Assembly: GCA_964345775.1 (NCBI GenBank)
Contig: CAYFSO010000003.1
Coordinates: 1 to 64,000 of the forward strand
Direction of reading: 5' to 3'
Source: M55B154 sp964345775
Lineage (GTDB): Bacteria > Spirochaetota > UBA4802 > UB4802
Length of the DNA stretch: 64,000 nt
Positions 26,205-34,527 of this stretch are shown here, piece after piece. The position numbers and the translations under genes were made by a program. Position 1 is the stretch's first letter; each line of letters starts with the position of its first letter. Below the pieces are notes generated by a model, which was not told where the DNA came from, searched no databases, and saw nothing but the letters and a program-made list of their open reading frames with translations.

Positions 26205-26572
26205 TTCTGCTCCTTCGTATATTTTGACGGGCATTTTACAAGCAGGCGTTCCGCAACAAAGGTTTTGGTTGCGCTATCGTAACTGCCCAGTGCAACCACC
26301 TGCTGCGCGTGTTCAAAATTCAACGGTTTAGTTCCCTCGTGTGCTATCTTCAGTCTTGTCCCTTCATCATTTTTCATGTGAAACGAAAAAGATCCCTCGG
26401 TATGCCGTACCGGTGGTGTTTTAACAAGCTTGCCAATCACCTGTACGTATTCACCGGATCCGATTGCCTGGTTAAAGGATACATACGGTGTCATCATATC
26501 ACTCATCGAATAAAATGCAACACCTCCAAAGAAGAACACCAGGATAATGATCAGTATATACTTAGCTTTCAT
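26201..26572 (-). CDS. ccmE: Cytochrome c maturation haem chaperone CcmE, cysteine (CxxxY) type
   Basis: Holds haem covalently in the periplasm and passes it to CcmF. The 123 residues (start at 26572, MKAKY) have one N-terminal anchor (about 5-22) and an OB-fold barrel with YVQVIGKLVK. In classical CcmE the haem-binding residue is a His in a HxxxY motif. Here the place is Cys114, with Tyr118, in LLVKCPSKY. That CxxxY form is established for a variant System I in archaea and some bacteria that lacks CcmH, and none is present beside this gene. It overlaps ccmD by 11 bases and ccmF by four. Confidence 0.9.
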   Translation of the reverse strand: MKAKYILIIILVFFFGGVAFYSMSDMMTPYVSFNQAIGSGEYVQVIGKLVKTPPVRHTEGSFSFHMKNDEGTRLKIAHEGTKPLNFEHAQQVVALGSYDSATKTFVAERLLVKCPSKYTKEQK

Positions 26573-26798
26573 TGATTTCCTTCTCCAGTCTTGATATGGT
26601 CCTGTGAAGATATACCAGGTACCCTGCAATGCCAAGCCAGGTGATCATAACCACTGAAAGTACCGTGTACAGGGCATCACTGGTTTTCTCTGCTGTATGT
26701 GCCGCTGTCTCTACGCCGGGTACGGAAGCAGAAACAGGAAGCGTGGCCAATAACATTATTGCTAATAGTAGTATATACATATATTTAAAGAAGGTCAT
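26562..26798 (-). CDS. ccmD: CcmD-like small membrane protein
   Basis: Probably retains and releases holo-CcmE at the CcmABC complex. The 78 residues have a signal-like hydrophobic N-terminus (MYILLLAIMLLATLPVSASV), a polar loop, then a membrane helix (VLSVVMITWLGIAGYLVYL) ending in the charged RTISRLEKEI. That W-x-G-x-x-Y-L then R-x-x-x-x-LEK pattern is typical of CcmD. It is longer than the usual 45-70 residues because of the N-terminal segment. It overlaps ccmC upstream by 14 bases and ccmE downstream by 11, exactly at the position CcmD should occupy. Confidence 0.75.
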   Translation of the reverse strand: MTFFKYMYILLLAIMLLATLPVSASVPGVETAAHTAEKTSDALYTVLSVVMITWLGIAGYLVYLHRTISRLEKEINES

Positions 26799-27465
26799 TA
26801 TTCTTATCCTCCAACTTTTGTTGTAGTACTGCTGTTCTCAACTGCAGGGTATACAGGTACAGGAAAAACAGGGTAAACGATATAACTGAGATCACCAATG
26901 TTAACTTAATGGCCGGATCCATTTCAACCCTGTTACCTGTGTCTACTATAGCATCCGGGTGAAGTGAATCCAGTACCCTTGGTATTACGAATACCAGGAA
27001 TGGTACGGTTACCATGGCAAAAACAAGATAGGCAGATGAAAGGGTATTCCTTTCAGGGTTGTCTTTCAGGGCAGCATGCAGGCTGAAATAGGCTATGTAT
27101 ATGAGCAGAAGCACCACGATTGATGACTGCCTCGGATCCCAGTTCCAGTAACTGCCCCAGCTTGCCTTTGCCCACAGGGAGCCCGTGACCACCGTTATGA
27201 CACAGAATACCATTCCCAGGCGAGCGGCATGAAATGCCTTGGTTTCCATTAAGGGAAATCGTTTGTTTCGGTCCCACAGGTACAAAAGTGAGGACAGGCC
27301 GGACATCACGAATGCCAGGACTGTTATCCATGCAACCGGAACGTGAAAATACAGTATTCTGCTGGTCTCTCCCAGTATTGCTGCCGGTGGTGTCCAGAGA
27401 AATGCCAGTAGTATTGACACCGGCATTAGTACGTAGAATAAGCTGAGTAATATGGTATAAGCCAT
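26785..27465 (-). CDS. ccmC: Cytochrome c maturation protein CcmC (haem delivery)
   Basis: Six-helix membrane protein that presents haem to CcmE. The tryptophan-rich motif is WGSYWNWDPRQSS near residue 128, and FHVPVAWITVL near 40 carries the expected periplasmic His. The 226 residues fit the family. It overlaps ccmD and is separated from ccmB by 103 bases, the only sizeable gap in the ccm operon; no gene was recognised in that gap. Confidence 0.94.
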   Translation of the reverse strand: MAYTILLSLFYVLMPVSILLAFLWTPPAAILGETSRILYFHVPVAWITVLAFVMSGLSSLLYLWDRNKRFPLMETKAFHAARLGMVFCVITVVTGSLWAKASWGSYWNWDPRQSSIVVLLLIYIAYFSLHAALKDNPERNTLSSAYLVFAMVTVPFLVFVIPRVLDSLHPDAIVDTGNRVEMDPAIKLTLVISVISFTLFFLYLYTLQLRTAVLQQKLEDKNNDLL

Positions 27466-27568
27466 ACTTTTTAACCTTTCCGGGGGAAACGTGTCAGTTG
27501 TCCCTGTGATAGTGGGTAAGCTTATTTGGTTACAGTATTCTCTGTAAAGCTAAAAAATGAAAAAAATG

Positions 27569-28237
27569 CTATGCTTCCTCCCATACCAGCGGGAAAAGGA
27601 GATACGAAACACACAGTAACGCCATGGAAAAGGCTGTTAAGAAAAGTATATTGTTCCATGTAAAGACCATGCCATGGGTAATACAGCGGGTTGTTGCGTC
27701 AATGGTTACCCACAGGATGGGAAGGCTCACAGGAAAAGAAAGTATGGTGAAAAGAGATCCCCTGCCGCCTGATTGCGATACGATGGCCCCGATTATGGTG
27801 GTTGCCGCGGTGATAGAAATGCCACCTGCAAGTGCGGTAATGAGAAAGGGGATAGGTTCGTATACATTGATGGAAAAAAAGAAAATACAGAAAGGCAGTA
27901 TCAGTATTTCAAGCGTGATACACATGATTATATTGTATAAAAGCTTGGATAGAAAAATTATTTCAACAGGTGTGTGAAGCTTTAGAAAAAGACTGGTGGA
28001 TTCCTCGTGTTCCCGTACGAACACGTGGGCAAGGGAGTTCATGGCAGAGAAGAACAGTATTATCCAGATGAATATGGCCTGTATCCCGGGGCGCATTATT
28101 GTGCCGCCTGTGGCGAAACTGATGGAAAGTGTTATGATAAAGGCAAATGCCATTGCCACATTCACCGCGTAGCGGCCGCGGAACTCGACGGTGAAATCTT
28201 TTTTAATGTTATTGATTACTATTCTGACCAAGATCAA
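27569..28237 (-). CDS. ccmB: Cytochrome c maturation protein CcmB (ABC permease)
   Basis: Six-helix membrane subunit of the CcmAB exporter, which uses ATP to release holo-CcmE. The 222 residues have the N-terminal cytoplasmic segment KDFTVEFRGRYAVNVAMAF and the conserved loop EHEESTSLFLKLHTPVEIIF, followed by PFLITALAGGISITAATT. The start overlaps the end of ccmA by 29 bases, so the two subunits are coupled. Confidence 0.9.
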   Translation of the reverse strand: MILVRIVINNIKKDFTVEFRGRYAVNVAMAFAFIITLSISFATGGTIMRPGIQAIFIWIILFFSAMNSLAHVFVREHEESTSLFLKLHTPVEIIFLSKLLYNIIMCITLEILILPFCIFFFSINVYEPIPFLITALAGGISITAATTIIGAIVSQSGGRGSLFTILSFPVSLPILWVTIDATTRCITHGMVFTWNNILFLTAFSMALLCVSYLLFPLVWEEA

Positions 28238-28844
28238 TGCTCCTGTGGCAGAGGTCTGCTTCGTGGGTTTCGTTCGTAGCTATGCACATTAGTGTAACTT
28301 TTCGAACACTTTCAAGGTATTCGTATACAATGTCCTTCCCGTGGGTATCCAGGTTGGATCCGGGTTCGTCCATGAAAAGGATCCCCGGGCTGGTAACGGT
28401 TGCCAGGATCACCTTGAGCCGCTGAAGCATGCCGGTGGAATACTGTGATACGGGTTTATGTCGATGTTGATACAGCTGGAACTTCTCAAGTGTATGTTGT
28501 AACATGTTCTCATCAAGAGGGGTATTGCCAAGGGCAAATTGTATATTCTCCATGGCGCTCAGTTCCCTGTATGGCATCAGGGCGGGGGACACCATCCCCA
28601 GGTGCCTGTATAATTCCCTGGCGGGGATCTCTTCCTCCCGGTACCGGTGGACAATATTGCCCCTGTCCGGTCTCCGAAGCCCGGCTGATATGAGCAGCAG
28701 TGTTGATTTGCCGGATCCATTTGGGCCGGTTAAGGCCATGGAATCTCCAGTTTTAAGAGAAAAATGGATACCACGAAAAATAATATTATTCCCGAACCGT
28801 TTCCCAATATTTTCAGCTTCTAAACTGTAGGTCTGATGTACCAT
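28209..28844 (-). CDS. ccmA: Cytochrome c maturation protein CcmA (ABC ATPase)
   Basis: ATP-binding subunit partnering CcmB. Walker A is GPNGSGKSTLL near residue 39, the signature is YSTGMLQRLKV near 137, Walker B is ILFMDEPGSNLD near 158, and an H-loop-like region contains ATNETHEAD. The 211 residues are the standard length. It lies 15 bases after the cytochrome gene and overlaps ccmB. Taken alone it could be any short ABC ATPase; the position with ccmBCDEF settles it. Confidence 0.92.
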   Translation of the reverse strand: MVHQTYSLEAENIGKRFGNNIIFRGIHFSLKTGDSMALTGPNGSGKSTLLLISAGLRRPDRGNIVHRYREEEIPARELYRHLGMVSPALMPYRELSAMENIQFALGNTPLDENMLQHTLEKFQLYQHRHKPVSQYSTGMLQRLKVILATVTSPGILFMDEPGSNLDTHGKDIVYEYLESVRKVTLMCIATNETHEADLCHRSIDLGQNSNQ

Positions 28845-28859
28845 GCCCTGTTTATGGCC

Positions 28860-30221
28860 CTATAATGAAACTGTGACTTTTTTGGATTCCATCTGGATAA
28901 TGGGCAGTTGTATACGTTTTGTTCCCATTATCCGGTCAACCTCTTCCTGTGATGCGATACGGTATAACAATCGAACAGAAATGGTTACCTTCCCAGATAC
29001 GCTTGCCGGCAGAAGTACTCTTTCCACGGCTGTTTCCCCGGGTTTTATCCTTTTATCTTCAAGGATTTCCCGTGCTTTTGCGATGTTCTCAACGGGTTCG
29101 CCCCTGCCGTTGCCGAACACGGTGTGATAAAGTATGGTGTTAGCAGGAAGATATCCTTTCTCGTCAGTTTTGCCACTTGAATAGAGGATAGTACCTTTCT
29201 GGTTTGTAACTATGATCTCCAGCCACATCTGGCGTACATCGGTAAGGCCGGTGGGAAGCTTGTGTCCGGCACCGTTATTGGTAACACGCACTTTCAGGGT
29301 ATTGTCTTTTATATTGCTGGTGTCCAGCGACAACTCAGCCGCGTGCTGCAGCCTGTCAGTGGCCATACCGGCTTTCTCTTCGTCCCCGAATTGAGCTGGA
29401 ACTACGGAATTCCCTCCCACGAAATAATGGGTGAAAATGTGCTCACGCTCGGGAGCGCCGAATGCTGCTGTTCCCGGGTTCTTTGGACGCTCTGTTGAAC
29501 CTGTGGCGGGTACATCCGGACGGTGATACATGTGGCATCCCTGGCAGGGAACATGAGTTTTGGGATCACCCGTGTTGTACGGGCTTGCCAGCCATTCCTC
29601 GTAGGTGGTCTCAAGCTTTGTACCGAACGACACATGGCGAACATCGTGACAGGTGCCGCAGATCCTTGAATCGGTATGAAATTCGGAGTAAGCCGATTCA
29701 TGGTAGCTGGATTCCGAGTCCTTGAATGGACCGCGTTTTATTCCCGGATCGGCGCTCCCATTGCCCGGATCGTACTTGAAGTGGGCGTTGTATGGCTTGC
29801 GTGCACCTGTTATCGAGTGGCAGTAATCACACTGGATACCTTCTTTCGCGATCTCGGGAATTTTTTCGGCCTGTTCCATCTCCTGGGTGACGGTTTTTGG
29901 GAAACCGCTGATATACCCCACCGGCACATGGCATTTTACACACATTTCAGCTTCTTTCAGCTCGTCAGGATCAGGTTTTGCTTCAGCCTTCAGCTGGTTA
30001 AGATAATGTCGGGCAAATTCAAGGTATACGGGATCTTTCTGTGCAAGATTGTGCATTGAGTTCTGCCATTGCTGGTATATGGTTTCGTGACATCCACCGC
30101 AGGTTACAGGATCGATAAAACGTGTCAGCTGGTAATGCGGCGTGGTGGCGCAGGTGATAAAAATTACCGGAACCAGGAAAATCATGGAACCAATCAGGAT
30201 GGATATTCGTTTTCGCATCAT
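28860..30221 (-). CDS. Multihaem (five CxxCH) c-type cytochrome, cytochrome c-554-like
   Basis: Exported electron carrier or redox enzyme. Five haem-binding motifs are seen: CGGCH, CVKCH, CDYCH, CGTCH and CQGCH, all within roughly the first 250 residues. The remainder is a beta-rich domain with VTNNGAGHKLPTG, found in several multihaem cytochromes. The chosen start (30221 or the adjacent ATG at 30218) follows AGGGGTGATCCT. It gives a signal-like segment ending around FITCATTP, where the Cys may be a lipoprotein site, though the box is not canonical. It is the first gene of the ccm operon, so its own maturation machinery is made with it. The electron donor and acceptor are unknown. Confidence 0.85.
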   Translation of the reverse strand: MMRKRISILIGSMIFLVPVIFITCATTPHYQLTRFIDPVTCGGCHETIYQQWQNSMHNLAQKDPVYLEFARHYLNQLKAEAKPDPDELKEAEMCVKCHVPVGYISGFPKTVTQEMEQAEKIPEIAKEGIQCDYCHSITGARKPYNAHFKYDPGNGSADPGIKRGPFKDSESSYHESAYSEFHTDSRICGTCHDVRHVSFGTKLETTYEEWLASPYNTGDPKTHVPCQGCHMYHRPDVPATGSTERPKNPGTAAFGAPEREHIFTHYFVGGNSVVPAQFGDEEKAGMATDRLQHAAELSLDTSNIKDNTLKVRVTNNGAGHKLPTGLTDVRQMWLEIIVTNQKGTILYSSGKTDEKGYLPANTILYHTVFGNGRGEPVENIAKAREILEDKRIKPGETAVERVLLPASVSGKVTISVRLLYRIASQEEVDRIMGTKRIQLPIIQMESKKVTVSL

Positions 30222-30287
30222 AGGATCACCCCTGAGCAGGTATGTATTTTTACTACAGTGAAGCAGGAGAAATGCACCAGTGCAAGC

Positions 30288-30316
30288 AAAAAAAAGAACA
30301 GCCGGCAAGGCTGTTC
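30288..30316 (-). terminator. Rho-independent terminator after the secreted hydrolase
   Basis: GAACAGCC (30296-30303) pairs with GGCTGTTC (30309-30316) around a five-base loop. Read on the minus strand, the stem runs into eight T. It ends transcription of the hydrolase gene 34 bases after its stop and insulates it from the cytochrome/ccm operon. Confidence 0.85.
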
Positions 30317-30349
30317 ACACGGGGGAAGAGTTCATAATGGAATTGTATG

Positions 30350-31507
30350 TTATTCTTTAAGCTGGCTTATATGATGCAATACGCTGCTGGCATATTTTTC
30401 AGGATAGCAGACAGGGCCAATATGCTTTCCCGGAAGGATATCCAGGTGAAGACGGGTGCCATTCGCGGCGGCTCCGGGGTAGAATGTTTGCCAGAATGAA
30501 TCGGTTGTGCTTTTATCCGGCTTCGGCCTTTTGCTCCTGCCAAGTATATCTTCGGGATCAAAGAGGGAATCGTTGGCACTGAAAACCACACTCAGGTGTT
30601 GCAGGTGGGGGACGGGGAAATTTCTGTCGTCCCCGTACAGGGTACAGTCCCTGGTGTCACGAAAATTGCGAAAAAGCTTTACGAGGGTAAGGTTGCCGTC
30701 AAGACAAGATGAACATGACCGGGCGGTATCACCTGTCATGCCTTTTATCACGCCAAACCCAGAGTCAAAAACCGCTCCCGCATAGCCCTTGAATGACTCG
30801 GTTGATATCCGCATGCTTTCCCAAAGGAAGCTGGCCATAAGGCAGGATGACGCGGTACAGGAGCTGTTCCCCCATTCCAGGTAGCCTGCAGGGCTTACTT
30901 GTGCAAGGTCGATAACCGAATCCTGGTAATTGCTGGCAAACCTCCTGGCAAGGAGGCTTCCATGGGACCATCCTATTGCGGATATCCTGGCTGGGATCAC
31001 CCGCTGGTTTTTCCCTGCAGGGACGTCTTCCATGTTGCCGTTAACCAGCACTTCGGAAGTTGTAATGGGGCGGAACCCGTCCACCTCTATATGCATGCCA
31101 TGGAGAATATGGCGTACCATGGTCATGAGCAGCACGTCTTTCCCATTATCTCCACGCCATGCGGGATTTTCACCGAATGGTGTATCACATACCGGGATTA
31201 TGACAACTCCTGATCTCGATTTGAGGGCCAGCTGTGACGAGAAGTTGTAGCCGTCACCAGGTCTCTGGGCATGACCGTGGAAAAACACGATAACAGACCC
31301 ATCAAGTTTCCCTTCCCTGAGGTTCCTTGTTTTCTGTCCTGGTGTACGGGCGTCAATGAGAAGGTAATCGCCTCTTATTGTTTCACTATTGAATGTTAAT
31401 TTCAGGGAATGTGTATCGGGATCTTCAGGGATACTTCTCTGTGCAGCGAATGCGGTTGAAAGAAATATCATGGTGAGAATTACTGGTAGTACACGTTTCA
31501 GTTTCAT
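30350..31507 (-). CDS. Secreted alpha/beta-hydrolase-fold protein
   Basis: Probable exported esterase- or lipase-like hydrolase; substrate unknown. A signal peptide (about 1-21, LPVILTMIFLSTAFAAQ) is followed by an alpha/beta-hydrolase core. The oxyanion segment is VIVFFHGHAQ near residue 74, and the nucleophile elbow is GWSHGS near 174. The likely acid lies in SANDSLFDPED near 310, and the likely base in GKHIGP near 364. Two cysteine clusters, SSCTASSC near 216 and RSCSSC near 257, could form disulfides, as expected in the periplasm. Length is 385 residues. It is monocistronic, with a terminator downstream. Confidence 0.75.
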   Translation of the reverse strand: MKLKRVLPVILTMIFLSTAFAAQRSIPEDPDTHSLKLTFNSETIRGDYLLIDARTPGQKTRNLREGKLDGSVIVFFHGHAQRPGDGYNFSSQLALKSRSGVVIIPVCDTPFGENPAWRGDNGKDVLLMTMVRHILHGMHIEVDGFRPITTSEVLVNGNMEDVPAGKNQRVIPARISAIGWSHGSLLARRFASNYQDSVIDLAQVSPAGYLEWGNSSCTASSCLMASFLWESMRISTESFKGYAGAVFDSGFGVIKGMTGDTARSCSSCLDGNLTLVKLFRNFRDTRDCTLYGDDRNFPVPHLQHLSVVFSANDSLFDPEDILGRSKRPKPDKSTTDSFWQTFYPGAAANGTRLHLDILPGKHIGPVCYPEKYASSVLHHISQLKE

Positions 31508-31595
31508 GAATCTCCCCTGCTATAAAATCTGACCGGATGGTTTGTATTTAACCATTGAACTTTACCTGTCATTTCTGTCAAGAGAATATTCAAAT

Positions 31596-31627
31596 AAAAA
31601 AATCCCCCGGGAAAGAGGGATTTTTTT
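31596..31627. terminator. Bidirectional rho-independent terminator
   Basis: AAAAAAATCCC (31596-31606) pairs with GGGATTTTTTT (31617-31627) around a ten-base loop. Seven T end the stem on either strand. On the minus strand it follows the pyrophosphatase gene after about 270 bases. The 88 bases between here and the start of the hydrolase gene hold nothing else recognised. Confidence 0.85.
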
Positions 31628-31628
31628 A

Positions 31629-31895
31629 CCGTTCTTTTCCCAGTCTCTTCCGGACATGCACTTGGCAGTGACTGCACTTACGGATGCTGACTACATGGAT
31701 ATCTATCGTGCAATGGGAATTGACAGTGACAATTCAAAAAGGCTGCAAAAACGTGCCCGTGCAGACGAGGCGTTAAAGGCTGTACGCAGGGATGTCCGTG
31801 AGGCAGTGAGATTGTCCATAGATTCAACACCTACACTTTTCATTAACGGTTCCAGGATGGTGGGAGTCCCACCGATTATATTGTATAGAAAAATT
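31629..31895 (+). pseudogene. Remnant of a DsbA/thioredoxin-like protein (C-terminal part only)
   Basis: In the plus frame containing the ATG at 31656, the translation resembles the C-terminal half of a DsbA-type thioredoxin domain. A helical segment ALTDADYMDIYRAMGID is followed by DSTPTLFINGSRMVGVPP, the cis-proline strand and turn typical of that fold. The N-terminal half with the CxxC active site is missing, the frame begins just after a terminator, and its resemblance stops exactly where the convergent pyrophosphatase gene ends. No ribosome-binding site is seen. I read it as a decayed gene fragment; a small real protein is less likely. Confidence 0.55.
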
Positions 31896-33547
31896 TATTT
31901 TTTTCTTTTTACCTCTTCCAGAACCCGCAGTATTTCGGGTAAAAGCTGCTTTTTACGGGAAAGGACACCCGGGAGATGGTATATGTGCTCATCTATACTG
32001 GAATAGCGGAGTTTCTTTTCGCAGGCTGGCATTTCCGTGGAAAGAAGCAGGCTGTCTTCCTTGACGATGTCGCTTACCATAAGCATGGTCCAGTCAAGCT
32101 GATGCTGGCTTTGTATCCTCTCAAGGGCCTGGAATAGCCTGTCCCGTGCATCATCGAGGTCGGTAAGGGTTACTACCTCCACCTGGCCAATACCAACCCG
32201 AAAACCGTATTCCGAGTACTCTTTGAAATCGCCGGAGACCACCTGTTCGGGATCCATGGTTCTCAGGCTGTCGGTGGATGCGAACATGTCATATCCCAGT
32301 TCCTGGTAATCCATGCCGGCAATGGATGCAAGTTCCCTTATGGCAGTTATATCTTCAGAGGTGGTAGTGGGTGACTTGAGAATGGCGGTGTCTGACAGTA
32401 TACCTGACATGAGCAGTGCTGCAATATCAGCAGAAATGTCCACATCGTTGAACCTGTACAGCTGGTACACCAGGGTGCAAGTGCTGCCTGCCGGTTTGGC
32501 ATATACGTAAATGGGGGTACGTGTTTTTATGGTTCCAAGGCGATGATGATCAATTATCTCAACTATCTCGGCGGTATCGGCACCGTCAACAGCCTGTGAA
32601 AGTTCGTTATGATCGGTCAGGATCAATTTGCGGGGTTTTCGCTGTATGATATCCGACCTGGTGATAATTCCCACAAGTCGCTGTTCATCCAGTACCGGCA
32701 GGCCCCTGTAATCAACCTGCAGGAGGAGTTCGCGGGCATTGTCCAGGTAATCATTTTCACTAACAGATGGTACATCTGTTGTCATGATGGATTTTACGGG
32801 TACGCTGAGATTGAGCAGCCGGTGAGTATCAGCAGTATCCAGTTTCGAGATATACACCCATCCCCTGTAGTTGCTGAAATCAGCCTGTATCTCATCCGTG
32901 TTCTTCACGCCGGTAATGACGATGGCAGGGAACTGATTTTCAATGGCATACTCTATTATTCTTTTCCGGTTCCCTGCAAGCAGTATGGATTTATCTGGTC
33001 TCAGTTTTTTCAGCAGTTCAATTGATCGCTCAAAGTGCATGGCGCCAATGACGATCTCCGCGTTGAATTCTTCAGAAGCACCTTCACGTAAAAAGTGACC
33101 GGGAATAACGGCCGGGAAGTTTCCGGGCCGGATCAGGTGACGGGGCTTCTGAGAGATATCCTCTGCGCCCAGCAGCTCGGTGACAGTAAGCTCGTAGAGG
33201 CTGACGATCCCCCTGAAAATGTCACCACCATGTATAACGGGAACGATACGTATGCGCATTTCTTCGATATAACGTAATACCCTGAAAACAGGTTCATTCT
33301 CGTCCACAGAAATTACCCCCGGGGTCATGGCATCCTTTACCCTGGGATACATGTCTTTTACGAACACCGGTGGTGTAATGTTGAAACGTTGAAAGATGTA
33401 CCTGGTCTGGCGGTTGAGATTGCCGCAACGCGCGGCAACATATTCATTGGTCTTGTCCAGCCGGTTCTTGAGCTCCGCGTAACAGTAGGCTGAACTGACC
33501 GAATCGGTATCGGGGTTTTTATGCCCCGTAACAATTATGGTATTCAT
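31895..33547 (-). CDS. ppaC: Manganese-dependent (family II) inorganic pyrophosphatase with CBS and DRTGG domains
   Basis: Hydrolyses pyrophosphate, pulling biosynthetic reactions forward. The DHH-type N-terminal catalytic part has VTGHKNPDTDSVSSAYCY at the start, and DHNELSQAVDG with EIIDHHRLG around residues 308-335. The C-terminal DHHA2 domain ends in SRKKQLLPE, the substrate-binding SRKKQ motif. Between the two halves of the DHH region, about residues 66-300, lie a CBS pair and a DRTGG-like domain, as in the nucleotide-regulated subfamily (550 residues against about 310 for the plain enzyme). Such CBS parts bind adenine nucleotides, so energy-state control is expected. It sits 14 bases after the membrane-protein gene. 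Confidence 0.92.
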   Translation of the reverse strand: MNTIIVTGHKNPDTDSVSSAYCYAELKNRLDKTNEYVAARCGNLNRQTRYIFQRFNITPPVFVKDMYPRVKDAMTPGVISVDENEPVFRVLRYIEEMRIRIVPVIHGGDIFRGIVSLYELTVTELLGAEDISQKPRHLIRPGNFPAVIPGHFLREGASEEFNAEIVIGAMHFERSIELLKKLRPDKSILLAGNRKRIIEYAIENQFPAIVITGVKNTDEIQADFSNYRGWVYISKLDTADTHRLLNLSVPVKSIMTTDVPSVSENDYLDNARELLLQVDYRGLPVLDEQRLVGIITRSDIIQRKPRKLILTDHNELSQAVDGADTAEIVEIIDHHRLGTIKTRTPIYVYAKPAGSTCTLVYQLYRFNDVDISADIAALLMSGILSDTAILKSPTTTSEDITAIRELASIAGMDYQELGYDMFASTDSLRTMDPEQVVSGDFKEYSEYGFRVGIGQVEVVTLTDLDDARDRLFQALERIQSQHQLDWTMLMVSDIVKEDSLLLSTEMPACEKKLRYSSIDEHIYHLPGVLSRKKQLLPEILRVLEEVKRKK

Positions 33548-33561
33548 TTATATTCTCCAGG

Positions 33562-34464
33562 TCATTCACCCGGGCCTTCAACGATGGCTATGGCGCGGGG
33601 ATACAGCAATGATATCAAGGCGTATAATTCCCATGCGAACGTAATAAATCCACCATAACCCAGTACCGGCATCTCGAAAAGTTTAATGTGACCAAGGATG
33701 GGAACGGTATAGTACCATTTTGTATGGGCCCAGAAATTCCAGAATTCCCAGAGATAGCCGCATACCAGTCCGGCGATGGCAAGACCCAGGATGGAGGTAT
33801 AATCACCCTTCTGCATTGCCCTGAGCAGCGAGGGGCCTCCCAGGAGATAGTTCATCGGTTCAAGCAGCATCACCAATCCCGTCCACACGAAAACGGCAGT
33901 GTATTCAGCCAGGTAAGTGTTGCGTGCCCACTCAAGCCAGAAAAAGAGGTCAGGGTCGGCCGCCCTGCCGGTAAAGTACATTGAAAAAGGTATAATCGGG
34001 ATGGCCAGGAAAAACAGGCCAAGCACAAATAAGGTGACAAGCAGCCCCCTGCTGACCTTCAGCTGTTTCCAGCTTATTTTCTTCATTATGATCCGTATAA
34101 CGCCGTAGGTTAAAAGGACCCCCGGGATAATCGTGGCAAATGACCACGCGTATCCCAGGTAGCGCAGGGAAAGTGGGCTGGTCAGGTTGATATAATGCCA
34201 GTTGGAGAGAAAGATATTGAACCATTCAAACATCCACCAGCTGATGATGGAGATAAGGACAACGGGAAAAATTGTCCCTGTTGTAAGGTAGGAGTATCCA
34301 CGGGCACCGCGCAGGATGGCATCGAATGCCAGTATGAGTCCCGTCCACAGTACAGGGGTTGCCCACCTGGTAAGGGTGTCGACCTGGAATATGAGACAGG
34401 TCTGCATGAACACGATAAGCAGTATGCCTGCATATAAATATAAGGGAATTCTTCTCTGTGCCAT
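33562..34464 (-). CDS. Hypothetical polytopic membrane protein
   Basis: Function not recognised. The start at 34464 (MAQRR) follows CAGGAGGAAACC; an in-frame ATG upstream at 34521 would add 19 residues without a ribosome site. The 300 residues contain about eight membrane helices rich in Trp, Tyr and Phe, including SWWMFEWFNIFLSNWHYI near 100 and VCGYLWEFWNFWAHTKWYYT near 240. These repeated WEFWNxW-like stretches suggest an internal duplication of two four-helix halves. It sits between metF and ppaC on the same strand. Confidence 0.7.
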   Translation of the reverse strand: MAQRRIPLYLYAGILLIVFMQTCLIFQVDTLTRWATPVLWTGLILAFDAILRGARGYSYLTTGTIFPVVLISIISWWMFEWFNIFLSNWHYINLTSPLSLRYLGYAWSFATIIPGVLLTYGVIRIIMKKISWKQLKVSRGLLVTLFVLGLFFLAIPIIPFSMYFTGRAADPDLFFWLEWARNTYLAEYTAVFVWTGLVMLLEPMNYLLGGPSLLRAMQKGDYTSILGLAIAGLVCGYLWEFWNFWAHTKWYYTVPILGHIKLFEMPVLGYGGFITFAWELYALISLLYPRAIAIVEGPGE

Positions 34465-34527
34465 ATTGGTTTCCTCCTGGATTATGCTGTAAAATATACC
34501 AGGAGAAAGTACAAATTGCAACAGCTA

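Noticed and set aside
28209..28844. Generic ABC drug or lipid exporter ATPase
   Set aside because: The position directly before ccmB, ccmC, ccmD, ccmE and ccmF and the short length make CcmA far more likely.
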